Assembly (NCBI GenBank): GCA_022605425.2
Contig: JAKIMF020000001.1
Location: 1,056,501-1,120,500, forward strand
Length of the DNA: 64,000 bases
Origin: Hamiltosporidium tvaerminnensis
Lineage: Eukaryota; Microsporidia; Dubosqiidae
Direction of reading: 5' to 3'
Shown piece by piece: positions 33,039-41,319 of this stretch. Position numbers and translations under genes: made by a program. Below the pieces are notes generated by a model. That model saw only the letters and a program-made list of their open reading frames with translations. It had not been told where the DNA came from and made no database searches. How positions within the stretch are numbered: the stretch's first letter is position 1; each line of letters begins with the position of its first letter.

Positions 33039-34265
33039 TTAATATCTCTCATTTATGAATCTCATCGATCCAATCTTATCATTGGAAGAGGATCCACTAT
33101 TATGAACTTTTAAATGTTGATTTAGGTTATCTGACCTAGCAAATGTTTTATAACAACCGGGGAATTTACATTTAAATGGTCTTTCTCCTGTGTGTATTCT
33201 ATAATGTCTTTTAAGATGTTCGAATCTTTTAAAGGCACTGTTACAATCTTTATAGTGACAAATGAATGGTCTACTGGATTGTCCTGTGTTCTGATTTATA
33301 TTTTGAAATTTAATTTTTTCATTTTTGTAATTAGAATCGGTTTCTATTCGATCGGGATGAATTAAATAAAAATCATCACAAAAATCTATTGTATTTGAAT
33401 TTATACTTTTATGAGCATTTTTTACAACTTTTTCTACAACTGATTCTACATATTCGTTATCCCAATCATTTGAAAAGGGATGTAATGTATTTACAGTGTC
33501 TGTATCTTCAAGAATTAAATCTGTTGGTTCTAAATTCATTAAAGAAGAATCGTTGAATGATGTGTTGTGATTTGTAGTTTGTTTATGTTCTTCTATGTTG
33601 TTTAAAGAAATATCTGACATAATTTTGTTGTCTTTGAAATATTTGAAAGATTTTGGTCTTCCTCGGGATATAGAATATTTTTTAACAAGAATATCAGATT
33701 TTTCTTTCTTAATTGGTTGTATATTCTTATCTTGTAATGAGATATCCTTTTGACTTCCCGTATTCGTATTAATTAGAGGTGTGTTGATATTCGATATGTC
33801 TAAATATTCGTTTCGTACTTTTTTCTGCAATTTAATAATTTCCGAATAAAATTTTTGATTTAACAAATTTAAAAGAACAACTTTTAGTTCTGAATTCTCA
33901 AAATCCTCATAAATATCTCCCATTTCACTACAAACAATTCTACTTTCAATTTCTTCATATAAATTTTTACTGATTAAAAAACCGTCTTTTTCTAAAAAAT
34001 ATTTTATCAAATTTACTGTGTCAGTAAACGGCAAATAATAATTTCTATTTACTATAAAAATAATAAATTTAAATGTAGAATTACTTTGCTCATCTTTTAA
34101 AATTATCTCATTTACTATATTTGTAGAATTATTTATTTCCTGAAAAATACTTTCTATTCTGTTTTCTAATGGTAAAATCTTCTTTGTATCGTCATTCTTT
34201 TTTCTGACTCTGTTTCTTACCATTTTTTTACTTTTTTTTTCTTTTTCTAAATAAATCTGAAACAT
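33039..34265 (-). CDS. two-finger C2H2 transcription factor, Msn2-like
   Basis: 408 residues. The C-terminus has two adjacent zinc fingers, each C-x4-C-x12-H-x3-H, joined by a classic HTGERP linker. The second helix reads RSDNLNQHLKVH and the first RFEHLKRHYRIH, very close to the RSEHL and RSDNL helices of yeast Msn2/Msn4, which bind AGGGG stress elements. A similar DNA target is likely by inference. The rest is low-complexity, rich in N, S, D and K, with a basic N-terminus (KKMVRNRVRKK) that could direct nuclear import. No CCC lies before this ATG. An internal ATG at residue 15 is an alternative start. A set of 73-bp tandem repeats lies upstream. Confidence 0.85.
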   Translation of the reverse strand: MFQIYLEKEKKSKKMVRNRVRKKNDDTKKILPLENRIESIFQEINNSTNIVNEIILKDEQSNSTFKFIIFIVNRNYYLPFTDTVNLIKYFLEKDGFLISKNLYEEIESRIVCSEMGDIYEDFENSELKVVLLNLLNQKFYSEIIKLQKKVRNEYLDISNINTPLINTNTGSQKDISLQDKNIQPIKKEKSDILVKKYSISRGRPKSFKYFKDNKIMSDISLNNIEEHKQTTNHNTSFNDSSLMNLEPTDLILEDTDTVNTLHPFSNDWDNEYVESVVEKVVKNAHKSINSNTIDFCDDFYLIHPDRIETDSNYKNEKIKFQNINQNTGQSSRPFICHYKDCNSAFKRFEHLKRHYRIHTGERPFKCKFPGCYKTFARSDNLNQHLKVHNSGSSSNDKIGSMRFINERY

Positions 34266-34592
34266 TTAAATATCAAAAACCAATAAAAAATTCGTTATTT
34301 TTTTTAGATAAGAAAAGGAGATACTTTGTTAAAAAGATTGGATAATAAAATATCAGAAGAAATCAAACTTTTCACTATCCAGAAAACCAATATCAAGTAT
34401 TCTATCTCGTTTTTTTAATTTTGTATAATTTTTATTTTTTTAAAATTTGTTTTTTTTTTGTAATTTTTCAATTCATTTTTATAGATTTCTTACTTTTTAA
34501 GAAACTCAAAGTTTTTATCTTTGAAATATGAGTCAATAGAAATAAAAGAATTGATTTAAGATTTTGGTAATCTTATTAAATAAAAAGTAATA

Positions 34593-34865
34593 TTCAATGA
34601 ATCAATAGAAATAAAATTTAATTACGATTTATTTAAAAAATCTTAATTCATAATTTTAATAGAAAATATTAAACGAATCAATAGAAATAAAATTTAATTC
34701 AAAAGATTTATTTAAAAAATCTTAATCTTATTATTTCAAAACATTAAACGAATCAATGAAATAAAATTTAATTCAAAAGATTTATTTAAAAAATCTTAAT
34801 CTCATTATTTCAAAATATTCAATAAATCAATGAAATACAAAGAGTCTATTTAAGAATTTGATAAT
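34593..34865. repeat. 73-bp tandem repeat, about 3.7 copies
   Basis: Units begin AAACGAATCAATAGAAATAA and contain AAGATTTATTTAAAAAATCTT read as a hairpin (AAGATT pairs with AATCTT). Two central copies are nearly identical and the outer ones are diverged. It lies 330-600 bases upstream of the zinc finger gene. Confidence 0.75.
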
Positions 34866-35098
34866 CTTATTATTTTAAAAGAAAATTTATAAAAAGAAGA
34901 TGAAATTTGTAGAAAAAAAAGATTTTATTAAACATCTGTAATATAAGAAGAAACTTAAAAATAAAACATTTCTAATTAAATTGTAAATAAAATTTGTTTT
35001 TTTTTACAAAAATTAAATAAAAAATAAATTGAAAAAGAAAAAATAATTTTTTTTTTTTTAGAAAATTATTAAACAGAAACAAAAAAATAATTTTTTAG

Positions 35099-35105
35099 AA
35101 AAAAA
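35099..35105 (-). terminator. Pol III terminator of U6
   Basis: Seven T on the minus strand directly after the last U6 hairpin, one base removed. A run of this kind ends RNA polymerase III transcripts. Confidence 0.85.
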
Positions 35106-35219
35106 TGAGGCCGGAGCCTCACACCTCTCGAAGCACACATGTCGTCCTTGCGCAGGGGCCATGCTAATCTTCTCAGTGTTGTTCCAAATCAATAGCGTGG
35201 TTACCCACAAAGGGGGTCA
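35106..35219 (-). ncRNA. U6 spliceosomal snRNA
   Basis: The minus strand carries the near-invariant U6 core: 'TTGGAAC', then a run 'GAGAAGATTAGCATGG' and 'CCCCTGCGCAAGGA'. It includes the AGC triad and the internal stem-loop. The 5' end can form a short hairpin (GTGG-GTAA-CCAC, 35,197-35,208). The 3' end closes with the perfect hairpin GAGGC-TCCG-GCCTC (35,107-35,120) and a T7 run. Two core positions differ from the usual sequence: the ACAGAGA box reads ACTGAGA (human A43 to U), and the bulged U74 of GGAUGAC is C (GGACGAC). The exact 5' end is not certain. Function: catalytic RNA of the spliceosome, implying that some introns exist in this genome. Confidence 0.92.
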
Positions 35220-35299
35220 GAAAAAAATATTTAAAATAAAAAAAGTAATTTTCAAATAAAAATTGTGGTTTTAAAGAATTTAAATTTTATTTAATAAAA

Positions 35300-36572
35300 T
35301 TCTGGGTTAAAATATTTTTACCATTTTTTACATGTTTTCTTCTACCTCCTTAACCACTGCTGTTTCTTCTTCCAAATCCGACTTTAAATTTATGTTATTG
35401 GTCGGTTCCTCTAAAGTGGTTCCTCCTTGTATAAAGGGTGCTTTGTTTTTTGGTTTAAAATTTTTTGCACCATCTTCCTCTCTCTTCTCTTCTTTTAAAT
35501 AAGGTTTTAATTCCTCATGCATCTCTGCTCTCATAATAACACCCATTCACGCTCTCTCCCAGCTCTCTTCGGCATTTAGTCCTGACTCAAGTCCTCTTCG
35601 TCGATCAAAGGAAATTGTTTCGACTGTCTTCTTAAGTACTATAGACTGAATGTATGCCTCTATCTTCATGGAGATTTCTAGTCTTTTAAGATGAGATTCA
35701 TGGTATTTTGTCACAATACCGTCCCAGGTCATCACATAAGGGATTATCTCAACACTACACTTATAAATAAGACCCAAATATTTGGCTAGCAGGTCATACT
35801 TCCTAAGTTTTTCCGTTTATCTATTTGAAGTGAATCTTGGGAAGTGATTCCTACTTCGATGATTGTTATCTTATTCTTCTTCTTATCTAAAATAAATATG
35901 TCCGGTCTGTTATTCCGAATTTTAACATCAGTTTTAATTCTGGTGTCCACTCTTATCTCTGCATACTCATTATCAAGAATTTCTTGAACTGAGTGACTCC
36001 TAATTCGTTTTGAGGACTTAAACTTATATCTATTTAGGAGAAGTAAGTGTATGCATCTTACCACTTCATTATGCCGTCTGGTGTAGTCATGACCTAGCAT
36101 TTTTTCACATCTAGTTGCTAGATGATCTACAGTCCTACCAGACTTCCCACAATGTTGACACACACCATCTGCTCCCCAGAATATATTTCTATCCTGGATA
36201 TAGCAGAACACAGCTTCATTCTGTGACCTAATATTCGCTCTCTTTAGCCATCTTGAAGAGTCACTAACACTCACAAGCTCATTTTTTCCTTGCATTATAT
36301 AACTTTGAATGAAGTTTTCGTTTTTCTATTTCGTTATATAGTTTTGCAAGTTGAGCTTCTTCTAAACTTTTCTTAGTGACTTCTTCTACCCACCTGTACT
36401 TTACTTTTAAGAAGCCTTTTATTAGTGCAAGATGGGTTTTATTATTATTCTCCACCTTGAGGATTGCTGCTCGTCTAGTTGATATTTCTTTACTTTTTTC
36501 CAGACAATCCAAGAGTTGCAGAAGCATATGTTCGCTTCGCAACTCAACACTATGTAGGCCAAGAATTTAAAT
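35300..36572 (-). mobile_element. R4/R2-like LINE, best preserved 3' half
   Basis: Reference copy for the family. It is coded on the minus strand in three overlapping or adjoining frames (36,542-36,279; 36,295-35,786; 35,777-35,547). The second contains C-x2-C ('CQHCGKSG') with H and C following ('TVDHLATRC'), then the restriction-like endonuclease core RPDIFILD plus ITIIEVGI. This is the C-terminal layout of R2/R4/CRE-type site-specific non-LTR retrotransposons. The copy starts abruptly at 36,572 (5' truncation, typical of target-primed reverse transcription). Its 3' end lies about 80 bases from the 5' end of the U6 gene. Few frame breaks, so it is young compared with the other copies. Confidence 0.85.
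35786..36295 (-). CDS. LINE endonuclease domain fragment
   Basis: 169 residues of the transposon's C-terminal part: zinc-knuckle (C-x2-C, then HLATRC), 'RHNEVVRCIHLLLLNRY', 'KRIRSHSVQEILDNEYAEIR', then 'RPDIFILDKKK' and 'ITIIEVGI'. The PD...E pattern is the catalytic core of the restriction-like endonuclease of R2-type elements. It overlaps the preceding frame (36,279-36,542) by 17 bases in another phase, and the next frame (35,547-35,777, 'YKCSVEIIPYVMTWDGIV') continues the protein, so an ancestral single ORF is broken by small shifts. Not functional alone. Confidence 0.75.
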   Translation of the reverse strand: MQGKNELVSVSDSSRWLKRANIRSQNEAVFCYIQDRNIFWGADGVCQHCGKSGRTVDHLATRCEKMLGHDYTRRHNEVVRCIHLLLLNRYKFKSSKRIRSHSVQEILDNEYAEIRVDTRIKTDVKIRNNRPDIFILDKKKNKITIIEVGITSQDSLQIDKRKNLGSMTC

Positions 36573-37039
36573 ATTAAAATAAAATCTTAAAATTATAATT
36601 TTTTTGAGAAATCAATGGAACTTAAACTATAATACTACAATTCAAATTGAAAAGTTTTGAATCACTAATTTGGTTTTGCTTAAGAATTTACAATTAATGA
36701 ATAAAATATAAGTTTATTCAAAATATTTATGAAATAAAAACTTATGATCTTAAATTATACTTAAATCTAAAGTTTATTCAAAATATTTATGGAATTACAA
36801 CAAAGAATTTTTAAAGTTTCCTTTGGAATAAAAATCCATGAAGTCAAAAAATGAAAAAATTCATGAGTCAAAAAATTAAGAAAAAAATCTAAAAATTCAG
36901 GAGTCAAAAAATGAAAAAAAAATCTAAAAATTTATATTTTTTAAAACACCTAATTATATTTCATAAATATACAATAAAAGACATATTTAATGAATTACAA
37001 AATATTTAAATTTTAAATTCCGAATATTGAATTGTGAAT
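36573..37039. other. spacer with short direct repeats
   Basis: Contains AAGTTTATTCAAAATATTTATG twice in near-identical form (about 36,709 and 36,771), and a GAGTCAAAAAAT(G)AAAAA motif two or three times (36,840-36,925). No gene. Confidence 0.55.
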
Positions 37040-40000
37040 TTAATTTTTTAAAGTAAGAAACTTATGTTTATAATTTTCAAATATTCTTTCTAAATTTTCA
37101 AACATTCCAGCGTAAACAATAATAACTTTCATATTTCTTGAAAATGACAAATCTGGAACAATTTTAGGTGTAATAATAAAAAATTGGGGTGAATTTGGTT
37201 GTTCAGAAATTTCTAGTAAAATGTCATGAACAAGTTTTTCGTTGTATCGATCCATTCCTTGATTTATTTCATCTACGAGTCTAAATGGAGCTGGTGATGA
37301 TTCTTGTAACGAAAGAAGAAATAAAATAGTGGTTACACTTTTTTCACCACCACTTTGTCTAAAACTACTGAGAATTTCAAAATTTTCATTTTCTCTAAAT
37401 TTTACTAAAATATTTATTCCCCATTTGGAAGAAAACAAATCTTTTTCGTGAAATTCTATTTTTCCTTCACAATTAATTTTTTTAAAAAAATATTGAAATT
37501 TTTCATTGATTGGTTTTATAATTTCTTGAATTTTTATTATCAAATCGTTTTTTAAGGAATCGATTTTGATTTGAATGCTTCTTTTTTCATTTTCAAAATT
37601 TGATTTTTTTAAATTTATTTCGTTTAAAATATTTTCTTTACTCGTAAAATCTTTAATAAATTCTGTATCGATATTAAAAAATGTAAGTTTGGCTGATTCA
37701 GATGCAATTTCTTTATCTAAATTTTCTATTTTATCTGGTAATTTATTTAATACCTGTGTTTGAAGAGGTGACAATTTATTTTCAAGAATTTCTTTTTTAG
37801 ACTTTTTCAAAACACTTTTTAATTCAGATTTTGAAGAAATAAATTTTTTTAATAAATCATTATATTCTTCAATTGAAATATTTATTTCTTTTAGTTTTTG
37901 TTTTTCAGAAAGAATTTTTAATTCTTTCTGTTTGATTTCCTGATGTAGAAAATATAAATCATTAAAAAATTCATAAAAATTTTCTTCTTTAACGTTTTTT
38001 ACAACTTCACTGATAGAATTTTGAATTTCAATATTTATTAATTTTATTTTTTCTTTAATTTCTTGTTCTTCAATTTCATATTTTGAAAAATCTGAAAGTT
38101 TTTTAAATTCAATTTCTAAATCTTTTATATTATTTGATAAATATTTCTTTTGTTCTGTAATATTTTCTATTTCCATTAGTCTTGCTTTATATTCACTTCT
38201 TTTAGAATATAAATCATTTAAAAAATCATCTTTTTCATTTATTTTTTCCATTATAATTTTATATTGAATTCGATTGTCTTTTCTTTTTAAATCTTTCGAT
38301 TTTAATATTTTTTCGATTTCAGAGATTTCCTGTTGAGGAAGTTTCGTATCAAAAAAATTTTTAGATGAAATTCTATTTTGTATGATAATAAAATCCTCTG
38401 AATTATATTTACTTCTTTTAATTTCAAAATAACTTTTATTAATTACCATTCTTTTGAAATCATGTGTTTTAAAAATTGCATTTTCGTTTAATGATTTTTT
38501 TGTGATCGGTATTTCATTAAAATGTCCCATAATATTAATAAATTCTTTAATTTCATTTCTTGTTTCTATAAAATCAATCAAATATCCATCAAATCCTAGA
38601 TTTTTAATTTCTTCTAAAGTATATTTGCTTTTACTTTCAGAAGTAATTTTTTCAAAAACATTAATTTTTAATTTTTTTTCATCTTTTAAAAATGAAGTTA
38701 ATTTTTCAAAATCTTCAAAATTTTTACAAATAAATGTTGAAAGAATACTGAAATTTAAAAACATTTCAACTTCTTGGGAATATTTTAAATCCTTTAAATT
38801 TATATGTAGAAATGGCGGTTCAATAATTTCATCTTTAAAAATATTTTTATTTGCTCGTAGCCAAACGACTGCTTGATACGTATCGTAGTGATATTTTTTT
38901 AACTGCTCAAGTTTCCTGGAATCACTTTCAGTTAACAAATTTCTTTTACTTGTCAAATCTTCTATTTCTTTTGAAATTTCAACCGATTCATTTTGAATTT
39001 TCATCATTTCTCTTTTCAAATTTGATAATTCTTCTTCTAATTCATCAATTTTATTTTTATCATTTTCATTTATTTCAATCGGTTTTGGAATCGAAATTTT
39101 ATTTAATTTATTTTTTAAATCTTCAATTTTTTTAGTCAAATTTTTTAACTCAGAATTTCTCGAATTTATTTTCTTTTCCAACGAAACCTTATCAATTTCT
39201 ATTAAATCTTTAGTCTGTTTTTTACTGCTAATATTTTTTATTTTACAATCTAATTTATTATTTCTATTTTTAAAATCAACTAATTTACCATCAAAATTAA
39301 TAAATTGACTGTCGTTTTGTTCTTCTTCTATCGCTTTATTAATTTCAATTAAATTTTCATTTTCTTCTTCAATTTTTTCTTTCAAAACTTTAATTTTATT
39401 TCCAATTTCTGTATAATTTTTTTGATTTATTTCAAAAATAATCCACTCTTTTTTTATTTTCATTAATTTTATTTTTTCTTCCATTTTCTCTTTTTCAACA
39501 AACTTCTCCACATCTCTTTTCATATCATTCATTACCTTTTCAATTCCTTCTTTTCTTTTATCTACAACATCGATATTATTTTCAATTTTTATCAAATTAT
39601 TTTCTAATAATTTCAAATTTTCTTTTTCTGAAATTATTATTTTGTCAGTTGAAGTCTCAAGGGTTTCCTGTAAAAGTTCCTCTGGAGATAATCTAGAAAA
39701 TTCTGAAACTTTTTCTTGAGGAAGAAATTGACATAAATTGTCCACATTAATATTTAGAGATTGAACTAACGATTGTATTTCTATCTTCGTTACCGGTATA
39801 TTGTTTTTAAACCAGTTAGATGTATTTGAGTGTGCTCGTATTGTTCTTTTAACTGTACATACTTCTTCATCAGATATTTTTATTACAGCTTCTACATAGC
39901 CATCTACGGTGTCAAACTTAATATAATCAGAAATATTTTTCGATTTTCCTATCGTTTTTGGCGTCCCCCCAAATACAAAAACCAAAGCATTCGCAATAGA

Positions 40001-40132
40001 ACTTTTTCCGGATCCGTTTGGTCCAGCTATAAAGTTAAGATTTGGTCCAAAATTAAATTTAATTTCTGAATATGTTTGGAAATTACGAAGTTTTAATGAA
40101 AGTATATTTCCTTTTCTATAACTGCAATGCAT
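37040..40132 (-). CDS. SMC5: SMC5, structural maintenance of chromosomes protein 5
   Basis: 1,030 residues, close to the usual 1,050-1,100. The head has Walker A GPNGSGKSS (37-45) after 'LKLRNFQTYSEIKF', then the Smc5-specific 'NLCQFLPQEKVSEFSRLSPEELL' region (read as NLCQFLPQ plus KVSEFSRLSP). Long coiled coils flank a hinge near the middle (roughly 440-600). The C-terminal head has the ABC signature QSGGEKSV and Walker B FRLVDEINQGMD. With SMC6 and Nse proteins it forms the SMC5/6 complex acting in recombination repair and replication. CCC directly abuts the ATG. Upstream lie short A-rich tandem repeats. No partner gene is nearby. Intact. Confidence 0.95.
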   Translation of the reverse strand: MHCSYRKGNILSLKLRNFQTYSEIKFNFGPNLNFIAGPNGSGKSSIANALVFVFGGTPKTIGKSKNISDYIKFDTVDGYVEAVIKISDEEVCTVKRTIRAHSNTSNWFKNNIPVTKIEIQSLVQSLNINVDNLCQFLPQEKVSEFSRLSPEELLQETLETSTDKIIISEKENLKLLENNLIKIENNIDVVDKRKEGIEKVMNDMKRDVEKFVEKEKMEEKIKLMKIKKEWIIFEINQKNYTEIGNKIKVLKEKIEEENENLIEINKAIEEEQNDSQFINFDGKLVDFKNRNNKLDCKIKNISSKKQTKDLIEIDKVSLEKKINSRNSELKNLTKKIEDLKNKLNKISIPKPIEINENDKNKIDELEEELSNLKREMMKIQNESVEISKEIEDLTSKRNLLTESDSRKLEQLKKYHYDTYQAVVWLRANKNIFKDEIIEPPFLHINLKDLKYSQEVEMFLNFSILSTFICKNFEDFEKLTSFLKDEKKLKINVFEKITSESKSKYTLEEIKNLGFDGYLIDFIETRNEIKEFINIMGHFNEIPITKKSLNENAIFKTHDFKRMVINKSYFEIKRSKYNSEDFIIIQNRISSKNFFDTKLPQQEISEIEKILKSKDLKRKDNRIQYKIIMEKINEKDDFLNDLYSKRSEYKARLMEIENITEQKKYLSNNIKDLEIEFKKLSDFSKYEIEEQEIKEKIKLINIEIQNSISEVVKNVKEENFYEFFNDLYFLHQEIKQKELKILSEKQKLKEINISIEEYNDLLKKFISSKSELKSVLKKSKKEILENKLSPLQTQVLNKLPDKIENLDKEIASESAKLTFFNIDTEFIKDFTSKENILNEINLKKSNFENEKRSIQIKIDSLKNDLIIKIQEIIKPINEKFQYFFKKINCEGKIEFHEKDLFSSKWGINILVKFRENENFEILSSFRQSGGEKSVTTILFLLSLQESSPAPFRLVDEINQGMDRYNEKLVHDILLEISEQPNSPQFFIITPKIVPDLSFSRNMKVIIVYAGMFENLERIFENYKHKFLTLKN

Positions 40133-40189
40133 GGGATATCATGTAAGTCATTTAATTTGGAATTTTTATTTATTTGAATTAAAAAATGG

Positions 40190-40400
40190 GTTTAGAAAAA
40201 AATTCGGTTATAAAAAAAATCGATTATAAAAAAAATTCGGTTTAAAAAAAAATCGGTTTTAAAAAAAAAATCTGTTATAAAAAAAAAATCTGTTATAAAA
40301 AAAAAATCTGTTATAAAAAAAAATAATTCACTAAAAAAAAAATAATTCACTAAAAAAAAAAAAATTCACTAAAAAAAAAATAATTCACTAATAAAAAATG
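40190..40400. repeat. A-rich tandem repeats upstream of SMC5
   Basis: Three successive families: 'TTCGGTTATAAAAAAAA'-like units of about 20 bases, then 'ATCTGTTATAAAAAAAA' units of 20 bases (about three), then 'ATAATTCACTAAAAAAAA' units of 18-19 bases (about four). Possibly expanded promoter-proximal DNA of the SMC5 gene, which starts 60 bases away. Confidence 0.75.
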
Positions 40401-40574
40401 GTAAAAGAAGAATTTAAAATACATATTTATTTAAATGTATATTTAAGGCTAATTTGTCTTTTCCAGTAATTATTATACTTTGTACCGCCTTACTACCTTC
40501 TTACTTATCCGGCTATATAAGAGAATTTGAAAATGTATCAAAAGTTTTGATATGAGAATTCACAATCATTTATA

Positions 40575-40803
40575 CTTACTTACTTATTCCGTTCCTCTTT
40601 TACCTCTCAGTGCCGAGCATTAAATCAATGTTTTCCATTTGTTTCTTTAAATCATTTGTAACTCGGGTAGAGGATTGGCCTATAAATCCGGTGTAGTTTA
40701 TATTCCACCATAATGGGAGTAATGACTTTACCCCGAATTGTACACATTCATTACCAAGCTGTAAGTTTCTAATGTGGTTTTTCTCCTTCCACTTCACAAT
40801 CAT
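40575..40803 (-). repeat. dispersed repeat, family D, copy 2
   Basis: Better copy of the repeat at 4,790-5,010. A minus-strand frame of 67 residues is open ('NECVQFGVKSLLPLWWNIN', then 'QSSTRVTNDLKKQMENID'). It looks like a piece of a transposon protein, possibly a reverse transcriptase segment, but no catalytic motif is present. Confidence 0.5.
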
Positions 40804-41084
40804 TTATGAAATGTATAAATAACCGTTACAACTAAATATCTAACAAACATAAGAATTATGAAACTTATTTACATTAAATATTATATTTCTATTTAATCTT
40901 AAAGTCTTTTATTTTATAAATTTTGGATGAAATTTTGATGAAAGCGAAGAAAATTGAAACAAAAATCATCCCACATTTAAATAACCAAATTATTTATAAC
41001 ATGTAAATGATAACACATCGGAATAATATCAATTTATTTGGTTCGGATTTCATAATAACTGTTAAAATTTTGAAATTATTATTA

Positions 41085-41310
41085 TTTGGCACTACGGTCC
41101 TGCACGAGCCTTGGCTGTTCTCAGTAATACCGCTCACTGGTCCTTTTTCGGTGGGTTTATTTAGTTTTTCGGTTTTCGTAACAAGGTGTTGTCAAAGGTG
41201 GATTGTTAGCCTTACGCCCTACCCCAGCATAGAGAACCAGTTCCTTTTAGTAGCCTTAAACGACAAGCAAAATTCTCCAAGCCAATTCTACTTCCAGTAT
41301 GGCAGGGAAA
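41085..41310. other. GC-richer island with three nearly open frames
   Basis: About 225 bases with much more G+C than the flanks. A + strand frame is open from 41,007 to 41,324, and on the minus strand one frame is interrupted only by a few stops ('QHLVTKTEKLNKPTEKGPVS' is open). Origin unknown. It could be a recent insertion from a different source or a structured RNA. Confidence 0.35.
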
Positions 41311-41319
41311 ATATTTTGA

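Noticed and set aside
38454-39135. Open frames on the + strand within SMC5
   Set aside because: Shadows opposite a long AT-rich coiled-coil gene.
41165-41185. 'CGTAACAAGGT' resembling the 3' end of small-subunit rRNA
   Set aside because: Only about 11 bases match. Neither the preceding decoding-site sequence nor other rRNA helices are present nearby.
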